Assembly (NCBI GenBank): GCA_030272155.1
Contig: CP126193.1
Span: 1,240,001-1,304,000 of the forward strand
Origin: Tetradesmus obliquus
Taxonomy: Eukaryota > Chlorophyta > Chlorophyceae > Sphaeropleales > Scenedesmaceae
Direction of reading: 5' to 3'
DNA length: 64,000 nucleotides
In this document: piece after piece, positions 46,780 through 59,900 of the stretch
Layout of the letters: each line of letters opens with the position of its first letter
How positions within the stretch are numbered: the first letter of the stretch is position 1
Made by a program: the position numbers and the translations under genes
Notes under the pieces: model-generated
Databases searched by the model: none
Seen by the model: the letters and a program-made list of their open reading frames with translations, nothing else
What the model was told of the DNA's origin: nothing

Positions 46780-47778
46780 CTTGAAAGCTCTCAAGCTCAA
46801 GAAAGGAGCCAAGCACAGAAAATTCCGCAACGATGCTGTCGAGTAGACAACCTATGATCTTGAAGATCAACCACGGCTTGGAAATGTAATTTAGATGTTG
46901 ACTTTATGGAATAAAAGAGCCTCGAGGCACTTATAGGCGTTAATGCTTTGTCACACTGCTGAGGTGGAAGCTGACAAGGAGGCTGACTGAGGCAATTGCA
47001 GTGATCCCTTACCAAGTTTGGGCGAATTTGTCACTTGACTTTACCTCAACACGTTCCACACATTTCCAAGAATCATGCGCTGGCACGCGGGACGCAGCCC
47101 AGCCTGGCTGGTCTGCTGGCCAGCTGGCGTGCGCCAGTTGCCTTTAAGAAGTGTGCTGAAGAAGCACTTCAAAATGCTTATTACAGTCTTGGATGTTTTA
47201 GCAGGTTTATGGGACGTCAAAGGTCATTGCTGGGATCTGAGCAGTATTCTTCAATTCTGGAAGCTTGTTTTCAGCGCGCTCCAGTAGAACGACGCAATCC
47301 ACATAGCACCGATGACATTATGATTTTAATTGGATGATAAGTATGTGTTCGTATCAGCTGGAACACGTTGTTTTGGTCCAGTGGTCGCCGGTGACCGGTG
47401 GCTTGTTCATACAGGAATGGCAAACTAGTTCTGCAGGACACGGACTCTGTCACCACTAGATCACACCAGATTCTCGATCTAACCTGTTCACCACATGCCG
47501 CAGCAGTTGCAAAACTCGCATGGCTAAACGGCGCACTTGCTACGTGCCTGGCAGCCCGGCTGCCACCGTGGCTCTTCAGTGAAGAGTTGCAGGTCTGCTT
47601 CCAAGGAAACACACGCGGCAGCTGCGCAATGCGTTGCGACTCAGTGTAAAGAATAGCAGGGCTCAGTAAACCAAGATGTATGGACGGTGAGGCTAGAACA
47701 GAAAACTTCATCACAGGATACTGTTCAGAGAGGGCCAGTATGGCACGCTGAAACACATGTTTGTCTAGGAATCGTCAC
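46780..47778. other. Intergenic region
   Basis: About 1 kb between the 69-aa gene and the 3' end of the PTAC3-like gene. It is somewhat less CAG-rich than its surroundings. No supported coding or RNA feature was seen. Confidence 0.45.
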
Positions 47779-47783
47779 TTTAC
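47779..47783 (-). terminator. Candidate TGTAA polyadenylation signal of the PTAC3-like gene
   Basis: TGTAA on the minus strand lies about 210 nt beyond the stop codon at 47994, a usual distance for chlorophycean genes. Confidence 0.4.
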
Positions 47784-47993
47784 ATGTATTTGCAGCTGCC
47801 TGATGATGTACAGGTCAGCTGCAGCAGCAGCCATGAGGCAGATGCCCTGGCAGCTTTGACATCTGCCTTGGTTTCCCTGTCCACAATGTAACATGACACA
47901 GCACTGCACCATGCAAAGGGCACTGTACGTCTCCCTGCACAGTGAATGCAGATGCATCACAGCTGTTACTGCCCTGCCTCTCAGCCCTGGACC

Positions 47994-48152
47994 CTACTGC
48001 TGCTCGCTGCTGCTGCTTGCTGCCAGCTTCCTGGTGCTGGTGGCGCCTGCGCGTGGCTGGTCCAGCCGCATTGCTGCCACGTCTATGCCCCTCTCCTGCA
48101 GCAACTGCGGGTCCAGCTCAGCACGCTTCGCCTCAATTAACGGGCCAAACCT

Positions 48153-48209
<57 letters not shown>

Positions 48210-49351
48210 CCATTGTACAACCATCATCGCTTGGTTTCAAGCGCCCAGGTTCCCAGCGGTGACAAGTCACACCATGATGAGCTGAAACAACCCTGCACAG
48301 CTGTTCCCTGCCCTGACCTTCGCATACAAGCAGCGCTATGCATTCAAGCAGCTGGAAGATTCACACTACGTATCACGCAACACTGCAGCCACTGCTGCAG
48401 CAGCCGGCACTTACTGCTCTGCCAGCGCTGCCAGCTGCTGGTCGATGTCCAGTGCTGCACCCTGCTTGGTGCTGACTGTGACTCCCTCCAGCTCCCCCTC
48501 AGCAGCAGGCTGCTGCTGCACATCAAACATGCCTGCAGCAGGAAGTGAAGTGCACGCACAGCGCCAGTGACACGCATGGAATATTATCATTACATTAGCA
48601 AGTGGGTGGTTGTCACACACATATGTTATGGCTTCGTCCTTTACACAAAACAAACACAAGCGAATCGACAGCAGATGGCTGTGCAGCTGCCAAAGCAGGA
48701 GGCAAAACAGGCGGTATGCGGCTGGATCAAGTGCTGCAGCTGTGGCGCACATTCATCACTGCTGCAGTGCAGGCCTGGGGCTCACTCACCGCTCTTCTTG
48801 AGGTTCTCCAGGAATGCGGCCTGCATGCTATCCAGCTGCTGCTGCTCCTCTGGGTTTATTTCCTTCCAGGTGCCATCTTCGTTGACCGTCTGCAAGCGGA
48901 CAAACAAACAGCAAGATTCACCACCACGGCATCACCACAGTAAGGATACATGCATGTGATGGTGCTGCACACAGCAGCAGGCACGCATTCCGCAACATGC
49001 ATCCACAGCTCAAGCAGCACCAGCTGCAAACAGCCTTGCGGTGTACTTGCTCCACAAGGGGGAGGCGCAGGGCCAGCAACTGCCGCGTCTACCACAACCA
49101 ATCACAGCCCACGAACCCTGCAAACGTACTGGGAGGGGCTGCCACACATGTATGGCGAAGCCAAGCCTGCCAATGCAAAGACGCTGAGGCATATACAAAT
49201 GCAACGCACAGCAGCTCCCACGTGCAGGAACAGACAGTTCTGTTCACAAGCCCAGCCGGGCGCACCTGCTGCGTGAGGTTCTCTGCTGCCACGTCTGCCT
49301 GCGCCAGCTCCTCAGCGAACACCTCCTGGAACGCGTCATACATGGCCTGGC

Positions 49352-49385
<34 letters not shown>

Positions 49386-50928
49386 GCACACATGTGCAGC
49401 AGGAGACGTGAATGGCTGCAGCAGCACGAGACAATGTAGCAGGAAAGGATGAACCAGCAAGCTGCTCTCACGCGCTTACGCTGCAAGTGATGCAGGCCGT
49501 ATGCTTGCTGCAAGCATGCGCAGCAGCACACCAAGCGTTTGCGCTCCTGCTGTTGCGCATAATCTTGCAACCGCATGCACACAACGTAACCCAGCCTTGC
49601 CTGGCTGATCTTGTACTGCACAGTCCCGCTGACCTTGCTGACCCATCCTGACACAACACGCATACCCCCATCAATCACACTCCCAGCAAAGCTGCACACG
49701 CCAGACCTCCCTGACGCCTGCAGCGACACAAACCGCAGCCGCCAGCTGCAGCAGCAGCAGCAGCAGCAGCAGCGGCAGCAGCAGCAGCAGCAGCAGCAGC
49801 GCACCTGCAGGTCCACCTGCTCCTCCTCGGGCTCCTCAGCAGCCCATGCGTCATACTCATCAGTGCCTGGCCACACCAGCTTGCCTGTGGACTCGTCCAG
49901 CATCAGCGGCAGGCCATGCTCCTCAGCCTGGCCCAGCAGCCATTCCTGCTGCTCAGGGCTGAGGCTGTCGTTGGCACAGGCCTGCGGAAGCAGCACAAAT
50001 TCCAAACAGTGCAGCGCAGCCAACAGCAGCAGTAGCAGCAGCAGCATCAGCGACAAGCCTTGCTCCTCAGCCTGGCCCAGCAGCCATTCTTGCTGCTCAG
50101 GGCTGAGGCTGTCGTTGGCACAGGCCTGTAGAAGCAGCACAAATAAGAGTGGCATTGAGCGATTCCAAAGAGTGCAGCGCAGCCAGCAGCAGCAGCAGCA
50201 GCAGCAGCCTCAGCGGCAGGCCGTGCTCCTCTGCCTGGCCCAGCAGCCACTCTTGCTGCTCAGGGCTGAGGCTTTCGTTGGCATAGGCCTGCAGGGAGGG
50301 GTTGGTAGCATGTATGCAGCAAGAAAGCAGTGGCGTTGAGCAATACCGAAGAGTGCACAGCAGCCAGCAGCAGAAGCCGGCAGATATTGCAGAGACCGAG
50401 GATTAGGCACCCCACCCTACCCTCATTGGCCCTGGCACATGTACTCTGACAGCTGTACAGCAGCGCACAGCATACATGCGGAGCCGCCCACACCCACTCA
50501 CGTGCGCAAGCTGCAGCAGCGTCATTTGCTCCTGCTCCTCTCCCTCTTGCTGCCCCTGGCCCCCTGCTGCTGCTGCTGCATCCTCATCTTCATCCTCATC
50601 ATCACTGCTGTCTTCATCTGTGTCGACCAGCTCCTGTGGCAGCCAGCTGGCCATTTCCAGCAGCACCATTTCTGGCTGGTCCATCACCTCAGCAGCAGCC
50701 TCAGGGGACAACCCTGCAGGGAATGAGGTTGGGTGGAGAGAATGTTGACAGAGTCATTGCATTCAGATGCATTTGGGCAGGCTGGCAACAGTTCCTAACA
50801 GGACACATCCAACTGAGCTCGTCCAAAGTAAAGGTTGACTAGACGTCAGAGAATTACACCCTTCAGAAAGGAAGAGGGGTGTGAGAGGTATGCTGTGAAT
50901 GGCAGGCGCATATAGCAGCAGCAGCAGC

Positions 50929-50977
<49 letters not shown>

Positions 50978-53900
50978 CTCTCACCTCCCCCACCCGTGGT
51001 CAGCGCCTCTTCAATGCGCTCCCTGAACATGTTGGCATCAGCAACACCCTTCAGCAGCGCTGCCATCTCAGCCATGTCTTCCGACAGCTCGGCTTCCTCC
51101 TCATCCTCATCCTGCTGCTGCTGCTGGCTGCTGCTGCCTGCAGCACCCAGCAGCGGTTGATCTACGGCCGAGAGTGCTGCTACGTCTGTGACTGCTGCTG
51201 CTGCAGTGCCGGCTGCAAGCTGCTGCTGCTGCATGCGTATCTGCTCCTCATCCTCCTCTGCTGCTGTGTCAATGCCCGCCCTATCTAGCAGTGCCGCGCT
51301 CTCGCGGCTGACGCGCTGCAATGAGACAGACAGGCACAAGAAGGCAGCAGCAACGCAGGCAGCACAGATTAATTCAGCCTTGAACGTGTGCGACTGCCCA
51401 AGCAGCAAGAAGGTGAAGGGGTAGACAAGGAGTAAGCACACAAAGTGGCGATCAGGCAGGCAGGCAGGCAGGCAGGGCCGCCTGCAGGCACTAGTATCCT
51501 CCGGCCAACATACATTTGTGCTTCATCACATATAAGCCGAATGTCCGTAAAACACCAAGCGCCTCTGCTCAGCACTCAATGCACCGCTATCATTGCAGAA
51601 TATTCAAACCGCAGCCGGCTGCCTCACCTCGCTGCGGCGCGGCTTGCCCCGCATAGCCACCATCAGCCGCTGCATGATCTCCGGCGACGGCCGCAGCCCC
51701 TGGGTTTCAGCAGCCTCCAAAACCGCGTCCGCAAACACCGGCGCCCTAAACCGCAGGCACATGTCCGCCAGCTGCTCGTACTGCTGCAGTACAAACTCCC
51801 GGCTGTACTGCTGCCCTGTACTGCCATCCACCGCACTCGACTGCAGCAGCACTGACAGGCGGGCTGCAACAGCTGCTGCAGCTGCAGGGCTGCGCTCTGC
51901 CTGTGCGCCTGCTGCTAGGGTGAGCACGTCTGCTGGGGTGATGGTGCCTCCGCAGATCTCTGCTGCTCGTACAACGTCCATGGCTATGTCCATGCCAGCC
52001 ACTAAGTTGGCCTCATCAGTGTCGATCTGCTGTGCCTCCATCATCACCAGCTGGCTGTAGCCCTGCGCAAGTTTGAAAGCAAAGGAAAAGGGTGTACAAA
52101 GGTCAAGAATGCAGCATTGTTAGGTTGTGAAGATGTGCATGTGACGTGCTTCTGGCATCACCAGCTGGCTGTAGCACTGCGCAACGCCAAGGGAGACGGT
52201 AACAGGGTGAGAGCGCTGTAGTGTTACCTGGGAGGGCGAGCATTCGGGCGTGTTTCAGCTCTGCACAGTCGCACAGTCGCAAGCAAGCAAGCGAGCCAGA
52301 AGGCGTAGACAGCCGCGCACACTTACATGCATACACACTTCAACGCAACCAAGCACGCATGATCGCCACCATGTAAGGAGACGCATATGCATGGCTGCAT
52401 GCACCTGCAGGTGTTCTTGTATCAATGCCCAAAGCCACCCCCTCAGCCCCAGCAAGCAACCATGCATATAAATGGCAGTGTGTACGCAGTGCATGGCCGC
52501 ACCTCCTGCAGGTGCTCGGTGCCGTTGCCCAGGGCCATGCCCTCAGCCTCCCGCTCCATGGCCCGCCACGCCTTGTCATCAAGCTCGCCCTCCTTGGCGG
52601 CTGGGGCCTCGTCATCTGCAATGCAGTACACAGGGTTCCTTAAGGTTTAGCTGAGATATCTGGTTTTTTGTGGTTCAGTGGGGTTGCGCCACGCCTTGTC
52701 ATCAAGCTCGCCCTCCTTGGCGGCTGGGGCCTCGTCATCTGCAATGCAATACGCAGAGTTTGTAGGTTTAGCTGAAACATGTGGTTTTTGTGGTTGAGTG
52801 GGGTTATGCCTTGACGTCAAGCTCGCCCTCCTTGAGGGGTGGCGCCTCATCATCTGCAGCACACAGGGTTTGAAGTTTAGTTGGGGTTCGGGGCTCAGCA
52901 TTGAGTTGAATATTGCTGTGCAGTGGGTCACGCCGTGCTTTGTCATCACGCTCGCCCTCCTTGAGGGGTGGCGCCTCATCATCTGCAGCACACAGGGCTT
53001 GAAGTTTAGTTGGGGTTCGGGGCTCAGCATTGAGTTGAATATTGCTGTGCAGTGGGTCACGCCGTGCTTTGTCATCACGCTCGCCCTCCTTGAGGGGTGG
53101 CGCCTCATAATCTGCAGCACACAGGGTTGAGATTCCGTAGGTGTCATGGCACGGCACATCGACATGCAATTCAGGCCGCAGGGTCAGAGCTCAGCACAGC
53201 ATGCATATGTGTGTCTGCACATGCTGCTGCTGCTGCACAACCCACCTTCCTCCTCCTCCTCCTCCATTTCATCGCCCACGCCAGGCAGCAGTGTGGCAAA
53301 GCCTGTGGTGACGTCCTCATCACCAACGTTCAAAATGGCGGCAGTGCCCTGAGCGGCAGCAGCAGCAGCAGGTAGCGCTACCTCAGCAAGCAGCATTTTG
53401 CATGCATCACGTCACAGGACTTGTGTGCTTATATGACTTTAAACAAGGGGCACAAGCACTTCAGCCAGTATGATAGTGCTAGTACCACAACACTTGCAGC
53501 TGCCGCACAAATTACACGCAAACAACCACCCCGTACAACCCTCTGACTCCAACTGTCAAACCCCCGCCCTCACCTCGTCCAGCATACGCGCTCCATCACG
53601 GCCTCAAAGTTGACGCCCATCATGGCCTTGAGCCCAGCCACGCCGTACACCCGTCGCCATCATCCCTCACACCACAACCTCTGCCCGCATACATGCCTCT
53701 GAAAATGCACTGATGCTCTTTCGCCAAGTCGCAATGCAAGTACATTACCAACTCGTGAACGCCACCAGCCCACAGCCTGGAACCCTCCTCTTCGCCTCAC
53801 TTACAATTCTAAACGCAAAAACAATGTGTGCTCACCTCGTCCAGCATGCGCGCCTCCATGACTGCCTCAAAGTTGACGCCCATCATGGCCTTGAGCCCCG

Positions 53901-56900
53901 CCACGCCGTACTGGTCGTCGGTGGCGTCCAGCGCGTCCAGCGCGGAGCTGCCCAGCAGGAACTGCTCAGCGCCCATCACCTCGCGCCCGGTGGGCTCCGT
54001 GGACAGCTCGTAGCGCTCGTCGATGCTCTGCGGGTGTGGTGGTGGCACAAGGACAACAGTTGCAGATGAAAAATTGCATGTGAACAAGAGGAGGCAGGAG
54101 ACAGTGGGCTGGCTCCATAGACAGCTCGTAGCGCTCGTCGATGCTCTGCGGCTGGGTTGCAGGTGAGAAAAATGTGAGCGCAGAAGCACATACCGGCAAG
54201 CGTAACAGATTGGCAAGCACAATCAGCCGGCAGGGGTGCTTCGTCAGGATACGGCAAGCCTTGCCGTATGGCTGAGCCATGCAGTAAAACACAGTGCAGA
54301 CGCTGCCACACATGCATATGCATAGGCAACCAACACATACACGCAAGGTACAATAATACGGGTTTGCCTTCAGGGGTACAAGGGATGTTGAATCAGGTTG
54401 TGGCCACATAGCGTAGCAGCCACATCATACTGGTGCCAGTACCAATGCATCAGCAGGCAGCAACTTGGACAAAACATGACTACAACAAGCACACGAAGCA
54501 TAGACATGAACCTGGGGCAGAAAGCTCGTGTAGTGATACAAGCAGTGTTATCCTGCGGTTGAACAGTATCCAACAATGTGCCTTCAGGGGTACAAGGGAT
54601 GTTGAATCAGTTTGTGGCCGCATAGCGTAGCAGCCACATCATACTGGTGCCAGTACCAATGCATCAGCAGGCAGCAACTTACAAAGCACAACACTACAAC
54701 AAGCACACCAAGCAGAGAAAAGAACCTGATACATAATGCTTCGGCCACAACATACAGCAGTGATCCTTCAACCAACACATGCCTTCAGGGGTACAAGGGT
54801 TTTTGAATCAGTTTGTGGCCGCATAGCGTAGCAGCCACATCATACTGGTGCCAGTACCAGAGCATCAGCAGGCAGCATTGTTGCTCAGATCCGTCCGATA
54901 AACAAACGCAAACAAAGTTCCAGTCACTCAGTCACTCAACCAGCCTTGCAACAGCAAGCGAGCATCAAGACAAAGTCCGACTGCAGACACACCACACGCC
55001 TGATCTGCCCCAGCATGCCATGTACACACGCTGCATGCCAGCATTTCCACACTCACCCAGATCTCTCTGTAGAAGCCCTTGGTCCCCTTGCGCTTGGCGC
55101 CAGCAGCAGCAGGCTTGGCTGCGGTCTTCCTGCCTGCCGTCGCACGCAGCGTAGTCACCTGCGCCTGCAGCACGTTGAACGGCAGGCGCGCACGCGCAGC
55201 CTGGCAGCAGCGGCGGCGGCAGTGGCAGTGGCCGTGGGCAGACGCGTCAGTCGCAGCTGCAGCATGTGTGCGGTAGGAATGCAGTTGGTTCAAACGATTT
55301 GTATAACGCGTGCGCCTGGAGATGGGCAACTGCGGGCGCCGCAGCAACATTACGAGGTAGCTCAAAATTGCAGCCTACAAGCTGCCCAACACGAATATAT
55401 GTCATCAATCATAGTTGCATGATGCAGCACCACCCACCACCCGCACCCCACCTTGATCAGTGCTGTCAGCTCTGGCCGCTTCATGCCTGCTGCATCAGTT
55501 GTGCCGCGCGCTGTGGCCTCTGCACGCAGCTCCTTCACGGTGCACTTTGACACGGGCACCACCAGGCCGTCATCATCCACAACGCAGCGCCCGCGGCCAA
55601 TGGCTATGCCATTGATGTACCTGCGCGCAGCAAAAGCAGCAGCAAAAGGATGAACACACATGTTACCCTACAGGAAAGGCACTGCTGACCATCAGTAAGC
55701 AGTGCCATCGTCCACCACGCAGCCCCCGCGGCCAATGGCTATCCCGTTGATGTGCCTGCACGGCAGCGGCAGCACACAGAGGCTTAGATACATGACTATC
55801 AATGATAAGCGGCAGTGAAGGTTGCTGATGCACAGCGACAGCTTGTAGGTAGTGCTGTCAGAATGGGAGTTAGACTCGTATGTGATGTCCACTGCCACGG
55901 CCGCGCCAAGCAGCATACAACATGCTGAATAAAGCATGCACGGCACGGCTAGTGCACCAGTTGCTGCGCGTGCTCCTGCAAGATCCCCCCAGACACGCCC
56001 AATGGCATGTCAGCAGATTTGCAAGCCAAGCAGCCACACATACGCATCACCCAGCTAGCGACACGCATGCAGTGTGTGAGCAAACACGCCAATTCCCCAC
56101 CAGCTGGAAAGCCAAAGCCAGCAGCAACCAGCAGACTCCGCTCAACTCACTCGATCTCTACGTCGGCCGCGCTCTCATTCGCCTCGCGTGCCTCAGCGCG
56201 GCTGGCCATGCCCTCCAGGTGCCCCAGCACCCAGCGGCTGAGCAGGCTGCGGCCCTGGCCATCACTCGACAGCGAGCCAGGCGGCAGCCTGCAGGAGGGA
56301 CATGCGGTGACCATTGAGCAGCAGCAGCAGCAGCAGGAGCAGCGGCAGCAGCAGTAGAGTGTGTGCGTTGGCCATCACTGTTCATGATGTCGCGACACCA
56401 CATCCTGCCCATGCACGAGCAATGTTGCTGCTGCCGTGCGTCCCTGTATTAAAGGCCGCCACCGCCACCACCACACCATGCTGCCACTTGTCCTGCAACG
56501 CATGCGGATTCCGTTGCCACTGTCTACCCTTGTTTTATACCCTTTCCAGATGCTCTGCCTTCACACCTGCAGCTGTCCTCGCTCATGTACACCAGCAGCT
56601 GCAGTGCTGCTGCATGCCCTGCTAGCCCATGCGCGCTCTGTTCCTGTTGCCTCTGCCCTCTGCACACTTCCACCACCACCCAGCCGCGCACCTGCAGCTG
56701 TCCTCGCTCATGTACACCAGCAGCTGCAGCAGGTCTATGTCCTAACCACCATGCAGGCTGCATAGCTGCGGCGTCTACTCCGAATACTGCCCACCAGCGC
56801 ACCTGCAGCTGTCCTCGCTCATGTACACCAGCAGCTGCAGCAGGTCCACCGGCATGTCGCGCTCACACAGCAGCGACAGCAGCCCAGACAGAGCAGCAGG

Positions 56901-59900
56901 GTCCAGCAGCCTGCAGCCCATGGCGCCTGCGGCAGCAGCAGGGGGCACACGAGGGCAGTGAAAGCTTTAGGCTTGATGAGCATTGCAGACAGTGGCAAGC
57001 TGCGTGCCGATTTGAATAGCTGTGCAAAGAAAAGGCGCGCGGCGAGACCAGACAAGACAGGGACGTGCAAGCATTGCGGCTTGACAGCCCAGAAGCCCGC
57101 AGCTCTGCATGTAAATTCAACACAAACGCCGCACCTGCCATGTTGCGCATGCTCTTGACTGCCGCCATGGCGCTGCGTGCGTCGCGCAGCACCACGTGGC
57201 CCTCGGCCTCCAGCTTGAAGGTGAACTTGTCCGGCCGCACGCCAGACTGCAGCATGCGGGGCCGCGTCATGGAGAAGCTGCGGCAGCAGCAACGCAGCAA
57301 GGGATAAGAACGTGGGGCAATTATTTTTTGTAACAGATCACATGAGCTAGGACGGCAAGACAGAAGGCAACATGAGCTAGGCCATGATGGTGGACAGTGA
57401 CTTAAGCAGTGCAGCAGCGTCTGCAGCACACCGCAATAGCAGCTGCATCATGCCGTGTGCAGAGCGCTGGACACACCCGCAACTAAGCACAGTGTGACAA
57501 CTGGTCAAACATAACACCGTGTCAGTTTGACTCACTCTGTGACCAGCGTGTCGGAGGGCTCCTCGCCCTCGCCCACCACCTGCCGCAGCGTCTGCACCAG
57601 TCCTGCAAGCAATGCATTGAAGCTGCCAGCATCCCTGCCCCAGCCTCTGCTGCCAGCAGCATCAACCAGCCCTGCAGCATCTGTTGCATTGCCTGCGGCT
57701 GCATACGCTGCCACCACGTAGTTCACGTGGCGGGCTTCTGGGGTGAAGCCGTGACGGGAGCGTGCTGTCTCTAGCACCTTGAGCGCAGCGTCCTGCAAGC
57801 AGCAGCATGGATGCAGGATGGTTGCAGGATTCGGTTTTAAACCAGGGAGGTGAGGATGACAACACCAGCTGCTTCAAAGCAGAGGCACCCTGAGGCAATG
57901 GTTGCCCTAACAATAACACGCTGCTGCAGTTGCAGCACTCGCTCTTGCCAGGAAGCACCACAGGCATCACCGCTGCGCCATCACGCTCTGCGCTCCTGCA
58001 CCCTGCTGCTGTCGCTGGACACCCCACTGCCCCCAACCAGCACGCCATATCCAGACCCATACACCCTCCCTGCTGTGCCTCAGCTGCACAAGACACTACT
58101 CACACCGTGCATACTTTACAGACTTGTACATCCTAGCTTGCAACAGCAAACAGCAGCAGTCCTCCTGCTCTCACCGTTTGCTCCGTGTCACACAGCGCCT
58201 TGATGTATGCCTCCCCACATCATCATCTGAACCTGAGCTGTCAGTTACCAAACACCTTGCATCATGTGTCTTTGCTGATGCAGTACTGCTTCAGTACTCA
58301 CCGCTTGCTCTGTGTCGCACAGCGCCTTGATGTACGCCTCCCCCACATCCTCATCCAGCTGCAGCCCCGCCCCCAGCCCCTCACGCACAGCAGCAACAGC
58401 ATCAGCAGCAAAGCCCTTGGCAGCAAGCAGCCTGCATAGCACTGCCCAGGGGGCCTGCAGCTCTGCGCCTGTGCCTGGCAGGGCCTCGTATAAGGCCTTT
58501 GCTACTGCTAAATCTGGCGGGGATAGCTCCATGTGTGAGTAGATGAGTGCTGCGTAGCTCTCAGGCAGTAGCTGCACGCCTGCAGCAGAGAAAAAGGTGA
58601 GCCGGGTGCAGCAGGACAGGTGGCAGTGGCGCGAAAGTGACGGGGTGTGTGCGGGTGTGCATCACTGGCCAGAGCAACTATGTATGGGTGGAAAGCTGCT
58701 TGTGCGGTGATGAGACGCAGCCACGCCAGCCATGCTTGACTTGCTGATGGCACACTTGGTCAGCATCGCTACAAATCGCCTGTGCATTCACTTCCAGTGG
58801 CTACACCGGACCTGTACACAGCCCATGCAGTTGCACACAGGTGTGTATGTGCTGTCAACCCTGCCGCTGCTGCTGCTCTGCTGCTGCCGCTGTTGCCATC
58901 ACACGTGCTGCTGCCACAACCTCCACTGCTGCTGCTGCTGCTCACCAGCGTCTGTGGCCCGTGCTGTCACTGCCAGTGCCTCAGGCAGCTCGCCAGCCTT
59001 CAGGTAGGAGCACAGCAGCACGTGGTATGCGCGCGGCCCTGGCGGCAGCCCTGCTGCCACCATGGATGTGAACGCTGCCTCTGCTGCTGAGGTGTTGCCC
59101 TCCTTGGCTGCGCTGTGTAGCCGCCTGCAAGCAGAGCAGGTAGCAGAAGTGATGGCAAGGTGTGCCAACGATCAGGAGGCAGATGCCTGTGGACCCTGCA
59201 TGGAGCATGTGGTACAGCGCTGCGCTGCAAGCAACAGCTGTGTCACAGCCAGTCAACGCCTCTTACCGCACCCAAAGTCAAGCATACCATGCCGCGCATT
59301 GCAGTGCTGCTACCATTCGGGCACCGAATCAGCAGCAGCTGCTGCTGCTGCTGCTGCTGCTGATGCGATTGCTGACCACCTCGCACCTATGGTAGGGGAA
59401 GCGCCGCCTGTCCTCCTCGCCTGCGCCGCTTGCTGCTGCCTCTGCCCAAGAACCAGGCCCCTCAGCAGGCACCAGCAGCCCTGCCTGCATGGCCCGCTGC
59501 TCCTCATCATAGTCACCACCCCATTCAAAGTCCCCAGCCCCGCTGCTTTGCTGTAGCTGCTGGTCAACTTGCTGGTCAACCTGCTGCAGCTCAGCCTTGG
59601 TCTTGCGGCCCCGCTTTTTCTTGCCCGAGTCAGCGTCAGCGTCTGCTGCTGCTGCTAGCTGTGGTAGCTCAGTGTCTGCTGCGTCTTCTGCTGCTGTTTT
59701 AGGCTTGCGGCCGCGGCGCTTGGGCACAACAGCGTCATCGTCTGCTGCATATGCGGCTGTCAGCATCCATCAACGACGACGCATGACGGTGCAGAACAGA
59801 TACATCAAGCAAACTTCAGCTATGAAGTGCTGGTTTGTAGGGCAGAGCTGACTGGTGCTCTGCCCAGCTGCTGTTGTTGCTGGCAGCAGCATCACTGAGA

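Noticed and set aside
49611-50339. Plus-strand 242-codon Ser/Gln-rich frame
   Set aside because: Antisense to exon 17 and its duplicated copies of the PTAC3-like gene; openness comes from CAG runs.
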